From Tautonia sp040717455 (GTDB lineage Bacteria > Planctomycetota > Planctomycetia > Isosphaerales > Isosphaeraceae): a stretch of DNA of 64,000 bases. Within the stretch, counting starts at the first letter, position 1; every line of letters starts with the position of its first letter. The notes under the pieces are model-generated. The model was given only the letters and a program-made list of their open reading frames with translations. It made no database searches and was not told the origin of the DNA. Made by a program: the position numbers and the translations under genes. The stretch spans positions 1 through 64,000 of the forward strand of contig NZ_JBFEFH010000033.1 in assembly GCF_040717455.1 (NCBI RefSeq). The letters run 5' to 3'. Below, in pieces: positions 35,012 through 43,616 of this stretch.

Positions 35012-36136
35012 ATGACCCATCGACACCGATTCATGATCCCGCTGGTCGCCGTCTCGACCCTGCTCCCCCTGGCCCCGGCCCTCGGCCAGGCGCCCGAGCG
35101 GGTCCGCGTGGCCGACGACGCCCGATCGTTCGTCCTCGAACCGTCCGGCAAACCTTTCCGCCCGATCGGCTTCAACTACGACCACGACGCCCCCGGCCGG
35201 CTCATCGAGGACTACTGGCACGACGAGTGGCCGATGGTCGAGGAGGACTTCGAGGAGATGAAGGACCTGGGCGCCAACGTCGTCCGCGTCCACCTCCAGT
35301 TCGGCCGCTTCATGGACGCCCCCGACGCGCCGAACGCGGCGCAGCTCGACCGGCTCGGCGACCTGCTCGACCTGGCCGAGCGGGTCGGGCTGCACCTCGA
35401 CCTCACCGGCCTCGGCTGCTACCACAAGCAGGACGTGCCCGGTTGGTACGATGAGCTGTCCGAGGCCGACCGCTGGGCCGCGCAGGCGAACTTCTGGAAG
35501 GCCGTCGCCGGTCTCTGTGCCGGCCGATCGGTCGTCTTCTGCTACGACCTGATGAACGAGCCGGTCGTGCCCGGCGGGAGGCGCGAGCCGGGCGACTGGC
35601 TCGGCCCCGGCTTCGGCGACAAGCACTTCGTCCAGTTCATCACCCTCGACCCGGCCGGCCGCCCCCGCCCCGAGGTCGCCCGGGGCTGGATCGCAACCCT
35701 CTCCGAGGCCATCCGCGCGGTCGACCCCGACACCCTCATCACCGTCGGCCTCGTCCCCTGGAGCCTCGACCGGCCCGGCCTCTCCTCCGGCTTCGTCCCC
35801 GATGCGATCGCCGACGATCTGGACTTCGTTGCCGTCCACCTCTACCCCGAGTCGGGCAAGGTGGACGAGGCCATCGAGACGCTCCGCGGCTTCGTCGTCG
35901 GCAAGCCGGTGGTCATCGAGGAGACCTTCCCCCTCAAGAGCGGCCCCGAGGACTTCAAGGAGTTCCTCAAGGACGCCGAGCCGATCGCCTCCGGCTTCAT
36001 CGGCTTCTACTGGGGCACTCCCCCTGACGAACTCCGCCCGCCGGAGACCATCGGCGCGGCCCTCCTGCTCGGCTGGCTCGACCTGTTCCGGGAGCACCTC
36101 GCCCCCCTTGCCGACGGGCCCGAGCAGACGCCCTGA
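35012..36136 (+). CDS. exported glycoside hydrolase, GH5-like (cellulase/mannanase fold)
   Basis: The 374-residue protein has a signal peptide (about 1-26, FMIPLVAVSTLLPLAPALGQ). The TIM-barrel body has GFNYDHD, the segment ANVVRVHLQFGRF, the acid/base glutamate in YDLMNEPVV and the nucleophile glutamate in KPVVIEETFPL, in the order expected for clan GH-A. It should hydrolyse a beta-linked glycan outside the cytoplasm; the exact substrate cannot be read. ATG 35012 has a GGGAG site 8 nt upstream; the frame is open further upstream but that stretch overlaps the opposite-strand gene. Confidence 0.88.
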   Translation: MTHRHRFMIPLVAVSTLLPLAPALGQAPERVRVADDARSFVLEPSGKPFRPIGFNYDHDAPGRLIEDYWHDEWPMVEEDFEEMKDLGANVVRVHLQFGRFMDAPDAPNAAQLDRLGDLLDLAERVGLHLDLTGLGCYHKQDVPGWYDELSEADRWAAQANFWKAVAGLCAGRSVVFCYDLMNEPVVPGGRREPGDWLGPGFGDKHFVQFITLDPAGRPRPEVARGWIATLSEAIRAVDPDTLITVGLVPWSLDRPGLSSGFVPDAIADDLDFVAVHLYPESGKVDEAIETLRGFVVGKPVVIEETFPLKSGPEDFKEFLKDAEPIASGFIGFYWGTPPDELRPPETIGAALLLGWLDLFREHLAPLADGPEQTP

Positions 36137-36156
36137 CCGGCGATCACCGGTGGTTC

Positions 36157-36207
36157 ATCAATGATCTCCGGGATATTTCCTGTTGAACTCATCCGTCGAT
36201 CATTGAT
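36157..36207. promoter_or_regulatory. perfect 10-bp inverted repeat, 31-nt spacer
   Basis: ATCAATGATC (36157-36166) and GATCATTGAT (36198-36207) are exact reverse complements. They lie 20 nt after the GH5-like gene and about 290 nt before the next start codon. The repeats could be two operator half-sites or the foot of a stem at the end of the glycosidase message. The rest of the 36137-36497 gap shows no gene. Confidence 0.35.
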
Positions 36208-36497
36208 CCATGCTTGACGCCCCTCCGGCGGCGCTGTACCTTCCAATTCGAGATGACTCCATTCCTGCACTGTTCCGCCGCGTTCTCATGGTTGTCGTCG
36301 CCCGCGAGCGAAACCCACGATGTCCGGCCGCAGCGATTCCGCGCGGGGGGCGACACGATACGACCCCAGGCACCCCGAGAAACCGCACGAGGGACTCCAC
36401 CGCTTGTCTCGTGTGCAAGTGTGTCGCTGATGGGGCGCCCAGCCCCCCCTCTGTCCTCCGAGCGTCGTCTGGCCGAAACACGGGCTCTTCGAGGAGA

Positions 36498-37499
36498 ATG
36501 CCGTACGTGAAGACTCAACCAGGAACTGTTGAGAGGCCGGCCCTCGGGTGGCCCTCGTCGCTGTTCCCGGGGCTTGCGGGCCGCCGGGTGCTCTCCGGAT
36601 TGGTCGCACTGGCTACTCTCATCGTCCCGGGATCCACGGCTCCGGCCGCGCAGGACGACGACGCCTTGCTCCGCCAGTTCCGCGAGGAATACCCCGAGCA
36701 GTTCAAGCGCCTCGTCGCCTTCTATTCCAATCTGAGGATGGACGGCCGCGTGGAGGCCGAGATCCGCGACGCCGAGACGGCCGCCAGGCTGAAAGGGCTG
36801 GAGAACCAGAACGCGAACTGGGAATTCGGGGGCAGCGGCGACAGGATCGGATCGATCGTGACCCCGGACGAAGGCCCGACGCAGGTGGTGGTCTCGGGCC
36901 CGGAGGTTGCGTTCATCCTTGAGAAGCCTCCCGGGGCGGAGGCGTACGCGGTCAGCCGCCTCTGGGCGGAAGGAGACGGGGTGGACCTGTCAGGGCGCGG
37001 GCGGAGGAGCGTCCCCGCGTCGATGGCACCGTTCGCCTTCCTGAACGAGACGATCCTCGACTTCATCTCCAGGCCCGAGTGCACGCTGGTCGCCGCGAGG
37101 GAAGTCGACGACCCGGACGGTGAAGGGACCCTGGTCGAGGTCACCTGGGAGGTCCCGGCGTCGGAACGCTCGCCGAAGTACAGCGGTTCCTTCCGCTTCG
37201 ATCCGGCTGCGTCCTGGGTCCTCCGGAGTTATGAGGCGCTCTACGAGGGAGTCCGAGTCAGGGACTCCGCCACCCGCGAGTTCAAGCCGGGGAACGTCAA
37301 GGCCCACGGCCTCATCTCGTACGACCCCAGATCGGGCGGCATTCCCAGGCTCCGGAAGGTCCGCACCTGGGGGAGCGGCCCCGCCGGCCGTTCCCCCGTC
37401 GATTATGTCAGCACGGTCACCCGCTTCGAGGAGGGGCCGATGCCGCCGGACGGCTTCACACTCAACGCCTTCGGGATCGAGGAGGCCCCAGCCCCATAG
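36498..37499 (+). CDS. exported protein of unknown function
   Basis: The 333-residue protein has an N-terminal basic stretch followed by a hydrophobic signal or anchor (about 28-52, VLSGLVALATLIVPGSTAPAAQ). The mature part is acidic with many beta-strand patterns (TQVVVSGPEVAFIL, GTLVEVTWEVPAS, SGSFRFDPAASWVLRSYEALYEG) and may adopt a LolA/LppX-like half barrel, but no family is recognised. ATG 36498 is preceded by GAGGAG, a good ribosome site. It precedes ferrochelatase by 120 nt on the same strand; a link to haem synthesis is not implied by sequence. Confidence 0.7.
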   Translation: MPYVKTQPGTVERPALGWPSSLFPGLAGRRVLSGLVALATLIVPGSTAPAAQDDDALLRQFREEYPEQFKRLVAFYSNLRMDGRVEAEIRDAETAARLKGLENQNANWEFGGSGDRIGSIVTPDEGPTQVVVSGPEVAFILEKPPGAEAYAVSRLWAEGDGVDLSGRGRRSVPASMAPFAFLNETILDFISRPECTLVAAREVDDPDGEGTLVEVTWEVPASERSPKYSGSFRFDPAASWVLRSYEALYEGVRVRDSATREFKPGNVKAHGLISYDPRSGGIPRLRKVRTWGSGPAGRSPVDYVSTVTRFEEGPMPPDGFTLNAFGIEEAPAP

Positions 37500-37619
37500 C
37501 CTCGCCGATCGACGACGAAGGGGGGGCGGATCGACCCCCGCTCCTGGTTGCACGAGGCTCGACGGCGGGACTACAACAGCAAGGGTGAATTCCCCCCCGA
37601 GAATCGAGCTGCATTCACA

Positions 37620-38735
37620 ATGAGCCAGGCTGCCCCCCCGGTCGATCCGACCCCCGCCACCGCAGGCCCCCCGGTCGGCGAGCTGCCGTACGACGCCATC
37701 TTGCTCGTCAGCTTCGGCGGCCCGGAAGGGCCGGACGACGTGATCCCGTTCCTGGAGAACGTCCTCCGGGGCAAGCCGGTGCCCCGGGAGCGGATGCTCG
37801 AAGTGGCCGAGCATTACCAGCACTTCGGCGGGGTCAGCCCGATCAACGAGCACTGCCGACAGCTCATCGACGCCCTGCGGCCCGCCTTGAAGGAGATCGG
37901 CGTCGACCTCCCGATTTACTGGGGCAACCGCAACTGGCACCCGATGCTCGACGACACGATGCGGCAGATGGCCGACGACGGCATCAGGCGAGCCCTGGCG
38001 GTCGTGACCTCGTCCTATAGTTCTTACTCCGGCTGCCGGCAGTATCGGGAGAACCTCCAGCACGCCCAGCGGACGGCCGGGGAAGACCGGGCGCCGATCA
38101 TCCAGAAGATGAGGGTCTGGTACAACCACCCGGCCTGGATCGAGGTCAACGCCGACAAGGTCCGGGCGGCCCTGGGCCAGATCCCCGAGGACCGTCGCGA
38201 CGCCGCCCGGGTGGCCTTCACGGCGCACAGCATCCCGGAGTCGATGGCCAGGAACTGCAACTATGTGACGCAGTTGATGGAGTCGTGCCGCCTGGTGGCC
38301 GAGGCCGTCGGCCTTCCCGAGTCTCGCTGGTCGCTCGTCTACCAGAGCCGGAGCGGTCGGCCGCAAGACCCCTGGCTGGAGCCGGACATCGTCGACCACC
38401 TGAAGGACCTACGGTCCCAAGGGGTCGCCGACGCGGTCGTCCACCCGATCGGCTTCATCTCCGACCACATGGAGGTCCTGTTCGACCTGGACGAGGAGGC
38501 GAAGCTGGCTTGTAACGAGATCGGCCTGAACATGGTCCGGGCCGACTCGGCGGGGACCGACCCCAGGTTCGTCGCCATGCTGGCCGAACTGATCAAGGAA
38601 CGCATCACCGAGGCCCCCGACCGTCGGGCCGTCGGCCGCTTCGGCCCCAGCCACGACGTCTGCCCGATCAACTGCTGCGCCCCCCCGGCTCGCCCCGGGA
38701 GGCCCGAAGGGGCGGCGGGTCCTCCGGCACGTTGA
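37620..38735 (+). CDS. hemH: ferrochelatase (HemH)
   Basis: The 371-residue protein begins its fold with DAILLVSFGGPEGPDDVIPFLENVLRG pieces, continues with HYQHFGGVSPINE and SSYSSYSGCRQY, and has the catalytic histidine in FTAHSIPESM. YQSRSGRPQDPWLEPDI and GFISDHMEVLFDLDEEA (with the metal-site glutamate) follow. The enzyme inserts Fe2+ into porphyrin, the last step of haem (or coproporphyrin-route) synthesis. The C-terminus has a Cys-containing VCPINCCAPP tail that could hold part of an iron-sulfur site, as in actinobacterial-type enzymes. ATG 37620 begins near the conserved core. Confidence 0.93.
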   Translation: MSQAAPPVDPTPATAGPPVGELPYDAILLVSFGGPEGPDDVIPFLENVLRGKPVPRERMLEVAEHYQHFGGVSPINEHCRQLIDALRPALKEIGVDLPIYWGNRNWHPMLDDTMRQMADDGIRRALAVVTSSYSSYSGCRQYRENLQHAQRTAGEDRAPIIQKMRVWYNHPAWIEVNADKVRAALGQIPEDRRDAARVAFTAHSIPESMARNCNYVTQLMESCRLVAEAVGLPESRWSLVYQSRSGRPQDPWLEPDIVDHLKDLRSQGVADAVVHPIGFISDHMEVLFDLDEEAKLACNEIGLNMVRADSAGTDPRFVAMLAELIKERITEAPDRRAVGRFGPSHDVCPINCCAPPARPGRPEGAAGPPAR

Positions 38736-38795
38736 CGAGGTGACCGGGCATCGGGCGTTGACCGGGGGCAACCCGGTGGGGTTGTTCGGTCCGGG

Positions 38796-38837
38796 TTGAT
38801 CTGTCAAAATGCCCGCAGTTTCCGAACGACAGATCAA
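38796..38837. promoter_or_regulatory. perfect inverted repeat upstream of rfbB
   Basis: TTGATCTGTC (38796-38805) and GACAGATCAA (38828-38837) are exact reverse complements with a 22-nt spacer; the right half ends 38 nt before the rfbB start codon. The two arms are 32 nt apart centre to centre, about three helical turns, which suits a dimeric or tetrameric regulator on one DNA face. In RNA they would form a stem in the leader. The surrounding gap (38736-38875) shows no other feature. Confidence 0.5.
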
Positions 38838-38875
38838 CGCACCCGTTCCACCCATCCCCCGGAGGGCCCGCCCGG

Positions 38876-39943
38876 ATGAGGATCCTCGTGACCGGCGGCG
38901 CCGGTTTCATCGGCTCGGCCTTGCTTCGCCAGTTGATCGCCGAGACGACCGACGAGGTGGTCAACGTCGACAAGCTGACCTACGCCGGCAATCTCGACTC
39001 GCTGGGCCAGGCCCTGGACGACCCCCGCCACCACTTCGAGCGGGTCGACATCTGCGACGCGACCGAGGTCAAGCGGCTGTTCGCGCAGTATCGGCCCGAC
39101 GCGGTGATGCACCTGGCGGCCGAGTCGCACGTGGACCGCTCGATCGACGGCCCGGCCGAGTTCATCCAGACGAACATCACCGGCACCTTCTGCCTGCTGG
39201 AAGCGGCCCTCGGCCACTGGCGGTCGCTCGACGGGGAGGCGAAGGACCGATTCCGGTTCCTGCATATTTCGACGGATGAAGTCTTCGGGTCGCTCGGCGC
39301 CGAGGGGTTCTTCACCGAGACGACGCCGTACTCGCCGAATTCGCCCTACTCGGCCAGCAAGGCCAGTTCCGACCACCTGGTGCGGGCCTGGCACCACACG
39401 TACGGCCTGCCGACGCTCATCACCAACTGCTCGAACAACTACGGGCCGTATCAGTTCCCCGAGAAGCTGATCCCGGTGATGATCCTCAACGCCCTGGCCG
39501 GCAAGCCCCTGCCGATCTACGGCAAGGGGGACAACGTCCGCGACTGGCTCTACGTCGACGACCATGCCCGGGCCCTCCGCCTCGTGCTGGAGAAGGGGAC
39601 GCCGGGCGAGACGTACAACGTCGGCGGGCACAACGAGAAGACGAACCTGGAGGTCGTGAAGACGATCTGCACCCTGCTCGACGAGCTCGCCCCGGGCTCG
39701 CCCCACCGGCCGCATGAGTCGCTCGTGACGTATGTAACCGACCGGCCCGGCCACGACAAGCGGTACGCGATCGACGCCTCGAAGATCGGGCGGGACTTGG
39801 GCTGGACGCCCCAGGAAACCTTCGAGACGGGCCTCCGACGCACGGTCGAGTGGTACCTGGGCAACACCGAGTGGTGCGAGCGCGTGTCGTCGGGGGCCTA
39901 CCGCGAGCGGCTCGGACTGAAGCGGGAGCAGCAGCCGGCATGA
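38876..39943 (+). CDS. rfbB: dTDP-glucose 4,6-dehydratase (RfbB/RmlB)
   Basis: The 355-residue protein is an extended SDR. The NAD loop is GGAGFIGSALL. HLAAESHVDRSIDGP is the family signature. STDEVFGS carries the catalytic Asp-Glu pair, and YSASKASSDHLVRAW carries the Tyr-Lys pair. NNYGPYQFPEKLIPVMI and DNVRDWLYVDDHARAL complete the active site. It converts dTDP-glucose to dTDP-4-keto-6-deoxyglucose, the branch point to rhamnose and other deoxysugars for surface polysaccharide. It is the first gene of rfbBAC, with ATGA overlaps at both internal junctions. Confidence 0.97.
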   Translation: MRILVTGGAGFIGSALLRQLIAETTDEVVNVDKLTYAGNLDSLGQALDDPRHHFERVDICDATEVKRLFAQYRPDAVMHLAAESHVDRSIDGPAEFIQTNITGTFCLLEAALGHWRSLDGEAKDRFRFLHISTDEVFGSLGAEGFFTETTPYSPNSPYSASKASSDHLVRAWHHTYGLPTLITNCSNNYGPYQFPEKLIPVMILNALAGKPLPIYGKGDNVRDWLYVDDHARALRLVLEKGTPGETYNVGGHNEKTNLEVVKTICTLLDELAPGSPHRPHESLVTYVTDRPGHDKRYAIDASKIGRDLGWTPQETFETGLRRTVEWYLGNTEWCERVSSGAYRERLGLKREQQPA

Positions 39944-40836
39944 GTACCAAGACCCTCGATCGTCGCGGGATCATCCTCGCCGGCGGCCTCGGCACGAGGC
40001 TCTATCCGCTGACCCGGGTGACCAGCAAGCAGCTCTTGCCGGTCTACGACAAGCCGATGATCTACTACCCGCTGAGCACCCTGATGCTCGCCGGAATCCG
40101 CGAGATCCTCCTGATCTCGACCCCCTCCGACCTGCCGCGCTACCGCGACCTGCTGGGCGACGGCTCGCAGTGGGGCCTCCGGCTCGAATACGCCGAGCAG
40201 CCGAAGCCCGAAGGGCTGGCCCAGGCGTTTTTGATCGGCCGCGACTTCATCGGCGACCGGCCCTCGGCCCTCGTGCTGGGGGACAACCTCTTCTACGGCC
40301 ACGGCTTCAGCGAGATGCTCCAGCGGGCCTCGGCCCGCGCCGAGGGGGCGACGGTCTTCGGCTATCACGTCCAGGACCCCGAGCGTTACGGCGTCGTCGA
40401 GTTCGACGGCGACCGCCGCGCGGTGAGCATCGAGGAGAAGCCGAAGACGCCGAAGTCGAACTACGCGGTCGTCGGGCTGTACTTCTACGACAACCAGATC
40501 CTCGACATCGCGGCCAACCAGAAGCCGTCGGCCCGGGGAGAGCTGGAGATCACGGATTCGAACCTGGAATACCTCCGCCGCGGCCAGCTCCGGGTCGAGG
40601 TGATGGGGCGCGGGATCGCCTGGCTCGACACCGGAACGCACGAGTCGCTCGCCCAGGCGTCGGACTTCATCCGGGTGATCGAGCAGCGGCAAGGCTGGAA
40701 GGTCGCCTGCGTCGAGGAGGTCGCCTACCGGATGGGGTACATCGACCGGGCCCGGGTGCTCGAACTCGCCGACGGCCTGAAGAACGAATATGGCCAGTAC
40801 CTGGTCGACCTGGTCGAGCGCGAGCCGTTGCCATGA
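39940..40836 (+). CDS. rfbA: glucose-1-phosphate thymidylyltransferase (RfbA/RmlA)
   Basis: The 298-residue protein has the size of RmlA (about 290). The nucleotide-binding loop GGLGTRLYPLTRVTSKQLLPV, the YYPLSTLMLAGIREILLIS block, LVLGDNLFYGHG (metal-binding Asp) and the EEKP motif (SIEEKPKTPKSNYAV) are all present. It joins dTTP and glucose-1-phosphate to dTDP-glucose, the substrate of RfbB. Its ATG overlaps the rfbB stop (ATGA). Confidence 0.97.
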   Translation: MSTKTLDRRGIILAGGLGTRLYPLTRVTSKQLLPVYDKPMIYYPLSTLMLAGIREILLISTPSDLPRYRDLLGDGSQWGLRLEYAEQPKPEGLAQAFLIGRDFIGDRPSALVLGDNLFYGHGFSEMLQRASARAEGATVFGYHVQDPERYGVVEFDGDRRAVSIEEKPKTPKSNYAVVGLYFYDNQILDIAANQKPSARGELEITDSNLEYLRRGQLRVEVMGRGIAWLDTGTHESLAQASDFIRVIEQRQGWKVACVEEVAYRMGYIDRARVLELADGLKNEYGQYLVDLVEREPLP

Positions 40837-41396
40837 ACGTGATCGAGACGGAACTGCCCGGCGCCTTGATCCTGGAGCCGAAGGTCTTCGGCGACGATCG
40901 CGGCTACTTCATCGAGACCTGGAACCAGGGCCGCTACGCCGAGTGCGGGATGCCAGGCCCCTGGGTGCAGGACAACCTCTCCTTCTCGCAGCGAGGGGTC
41001 CTGCGGGGCCTGCACTACCAGCATCCGACGGCGCAGGGGAAGCTGGTCAGCGTCCTGCTCGGGGAAGTCTATGACGTGGCGGTCGACATCCGGGTCGGCT
41101 CGCCGACGTTCGGCAGGTGGGTCGGCGTGACGCTCTCGGCGGCCAACAAGCGGCAATTCTGGGTGCCGCCGGGGTTCGCGCACGGGTTCGTGGTCACGAG
41201 CGAGCACGCCCTGTTCTGCTACAAGTGCACCGAATACTACGCGCCGAAGGAGGAGGGGAGCATCCGCTGGGATGACCCCGACCTGGGGATTTCCTGGCCG
41301 ATGAGCGATCCGACCCTCTCTCCCAAGGATCTGGCCGGGCTCCGCCTGAAGGACGTGCCGCCCGATCGGCTTCCGCGAGTCACCCCGGCCGGGTGA
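40833..41396 (+). CDS. rfbC: dTDP-4-dehydrorhamnose 3,5-epimerase (RfbC/RmlC)
   Basis: The 187-residue cupin-fold protein has DDRGYFIETWNQ at the start, QDNLSFSQRGVLRGLHYQ with the catalytic histidine, VDIRVGSPTFGRW, and PPGFAHGFVV. WDDPDLGISWP near the C-terminus is typical. It epimerises C3 and C5 of dTDP-4-keto-6-deoxyglucose. Its ATG overlaps the rfbA stop. The reductase rfbD, needed to finish dTDP-L-rhamnose, does not follow; the next gene is a propeller-like unknown. Confidence 0.97.
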   Translation: MNVIETELPGALILEPKVFGDDRGYFIETWNQGRYAECGMPGPWVQDNLSFSQRGVLRGLHYQHPTAQGKLVSVLLGEVYDVAVDIRVGSPTFGRWVGVTLSAANKRQFWVPPGFAHGFVVTSEHALFCYKCTEYYAPKEEGSIRWDDPDLGISWPMSDPTLSPKDLAGLRLKDVPPDRLPRVTPAG

Positions 41397-41444
41397 TCCC
41401 GCCGGGGTCGAGGTGGATCGGATCGGACCGACCGAGGGCCGGCG

Positions 41445-42338
41445 ATGCAATTGCTCGTGAGCTTCCAGCACGTCCGGCCGCCGTCTCGGGCCGGGCTCGG
41501 GGTCGTGGATCTGGGGACCGGCCGATTCCGGATGGCCCTGGAACTCCCCCCGGACGGCGCGCGGTGCGACGGCCTGGGCGGGCTGGCCCGATCGGGTCGG
41601 ATGCTGTTCGCCTCGGCCGCCCCCTTCCGGCACCTGGGGGAGGCGGAGCCGTCGCTCCTGATCCTGCGGTCCGAGGACCTGATGCCCGAGGCCCGGTATC
41701 GGCTCCACGGGTTCTCGGACGTCAGCGGCCTGGAGTTCTTCGAGGAGACGCTCTACGTCCTCTCCTCCGGGACGGGGCAGATGGTGGCGTTCCGCGCGGA
41801 TCGCGACCGGATCGAGCCGTCGGAACGGTTCGGCTGGCGGCCCCGGCTGGCGGTCGAGGGGAAGGCCGATCCGGCCCTGCACGCGCTGGCCTTCTTCCGC
41901 AACGAGTTGTACGTCTCGGCGAGCGACCGGGCCGGCTTCGACGCGTATCTGTTCAACGTGACGAGGGATTCGGTGGCGGCCCGGGCGTTGCAGGACCCGA
42001 GGTCGCTGGCGGTGGTCGGCGATGCGCTCTGCTACGCGGCCGGCCGGTTCGGCGCGGTCCATCAGCTCGGGCATGACCTGGAGCTGCGGCGATCGGCGGG
42101 GATGGAGGGATTCGTCCGGGGGCTTTGCGAGACGGACGGCTCGGTCTTCGCCGCCGCGACGATCGGGGGCCGCTGCGTGATCCACCGCCTCAATCCCTCC
42201 GACCTGGGCCTCGAGGAGACGATCCCGGTCGAGGTCGAGGGGGTCGAGGTCGCCGCCCTGTTGCCGATGGAAGGGGCCTGGGCCTGGCCCGATCCGCCCG
42301 AGCCGACCTGGTTCGAGATGTTCGGCGAGCCGATTTGA
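41445..42338 (+). CDS. probable beta-propeller protein of unknown function
   Basis: The 297-residue protein without signal peptide begins MQLLVSFQHVRPPSR. It shows repeated strand-turn units (GLGVVDLGTGRFRM, GLEFFEETLYVLSSGTGQMVAFRAD, HALAFFRNELYVSASDRAGF, SLAVVGDALCYAAGRFGAVHQL), which suggests a WD/NHL-like propeller with diverged blades. No catalytic motif is visible. It starts 48 nt after rfbC and could be co-transcribed. Related uncharacterised proteins elsewhere lie near polysaccharide genes, which is my only hint to its role. Confidence 0.65.
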   Translation: MQLLVSFQHVRPPSRAGLGVVDLGTGRFRMALELPPDGARCDGLGGLARSGRMLFASAAPFRHLGEAEPSLLILRSEDLMPEARYRLHGFSDVSGLEFFEETLYVLSSGTGQMVAFRADRDRIEPSERFGWRPRLAVEGKADPALHALAFFRNELYVSASDRAGFDAYLFNVTRDSVAARALQDPRSLAVVGDALCYAAGRFGAVHQLGHDLELRRSAGMEGFVRGLCETDGSVFAAATIGGRCVIHRLNPSDLGLEETIPVEVEGVEVAALLPMEGAWAWPDPPEPTWFEMFGEPI

Positions 42339-42446
42339 TGGCGTCGCCGCCTTTTCAAGGGCCGGGCCGATCGGCCAGAATGAGGGGCCGGACTGCCACG
42401 GGCGGCCCGGCCCGCCCCCCGCGATCGTTCCCGAGAGGCACTCGCC

Positions 42447-43526
42447 ATGTTGCCGACCTTGCTCGCATTGCTCGCGCTCCTGGGTCCCGACGCCCCCTTG
42501 CCGGGCATCAGCAGCCCGGTCGGCACGGGGCAGCCGGGGTTCTCGGGCGACGGCGGCCCGGCTCGGGAGGCCCGGCTCAACGGGCCGTTCGACGTGGCCT
42601 TCGACCGCGCAGGCAACCTCTACCTCTCCGACACGTTCAACCACCGGATCCGCCGGGTCGACGCGGAGACGGGGGAGATCTCGACGGTCGCCGGGAGCGG
42701 TCGCCAGGGGTTCTCGGGCGATGACGGCCTGGCGGTCGAGGCGAGCCTGAACGAGCCGTACGGGATCTGCCTGGACCGACTCGGGAACCTCTATTTCGCC
42801 GATCGCCTGAACCGGAGGGTCCGCAAGGTGGACCCGGCCGGGATCATCACCACGATCGCCGGCAACGGTTCGGAATTCAGCTCGGGCGACGGCGGCCCGG
42901 GGGCGTCGGCCGGGGTGGTGGAGCCGAACGGCGTGGCGCTCGACCCGACCGAGTCGATCCTGTACATCGCCGACGTCTCGGGGCATCGGGTCCGGACGGT
43001 CGACCTGGCCTCGGGGGTGATCCAGACGGTGGCCGGGACCGGCGAGGGGAGGCACTCGGGGGACGGGGGCCCGGCCCTGTCGGCGGCGCTGCACGGCCCT
43101 CGGGCCGTGGCGGTGGGGGCGGATGGGACCCTCTATATCCTCGAACGGAACGGGAACACCTTGCGAGCCGTGGTGCCCGGCTCGGCCTTGATCCGGACGA
43201 TCGCCGGGACGGGGCGCAAGGGGTACTCGGGCGATGGCGGCCCGGCCCTCGCGGCCACCTTCGACGGGCCGAAGGAGCTGGCACTCTCGGGAGACGTGAT
43301 GCTGATCGTCGACACCGAGAATCACGTGATCCGCCGGATCGACCTGACGAACGGCCGGATCACGACCGTGGCCGGCAGCGGCGTCCGGGGCGGGGCCGGC
43401 GACGGCCAGCCGGCGACGGACGCCCAGCTCGACCGGCCGCACGGGGTCGCCGTCGGGCCCGATGGCGGCATCGTCATCGGCGACACGAACAACCACCGGA
43501 TCCGTCGCGTGGAACCGACCCCCTGA
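42447..43526 (+). CDS. exported NHL-repeat beta-propeller protein
   Basis: The 359-residue protein has a short signal-like N-terminus (MLPTLLALLALLG). Six repeats of about 55 residues follow the pattern G-x-SGDGGPA-x-L-x-P-x-G-V-A-x-D-x-GNLYI-x-D-x-NHRIR-x-V-D-x-TG-I-x-TVAG. These are NHL blades, so a six-bladed propeller is expected. SGDGGPA copies occur in blades 1, 3, 4 and 5 and variants in the others. Such secreted propellers usually bind ligands or other proteins and have no enzymatic activity. The gene is 108 nt from the upstream propeller-like gene. Confidence 0.88.
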   Translation: MLPTLLALLALLGPDAPLPGISSPVGTGQPGFSGDGGPAREARLNGPFDVAFDRAGNLYLSDTFNHRIRRVDAETGEISTVAGSGRQGFSGDDGLAVEASLNEPYGICLDRLGNLYFADRLNRRVRKVDPAGIITTIAGNGSEFSSGDGGPGASAGVVEPNGVALDPTESILYIADVSGHRVRTVDLASGVIQTVAGTGEGRHSGDGGPALSAALHGPRAVAVGADGTLYILERNGNTLRAVVPGSALIRTIAGTGRKGYSGDGGPALAATFDGPKELALSGDVMLIVDTENHVIRRIDLTNGRITTVAGSGVRGGAGDGQPATDAQLDRPHGVAVGPDGGIVIGDTNNHRIRRVEPTP

Positions 43527-43616
43527 TCGAGGGCCCTCGAACCTTCCTCCGATCCGGGGCGACCAGCCGCGCCCCGTCCCCTTCCCGCTTCCCCCAACGA
43601 GCCTGGCCCACCGACG

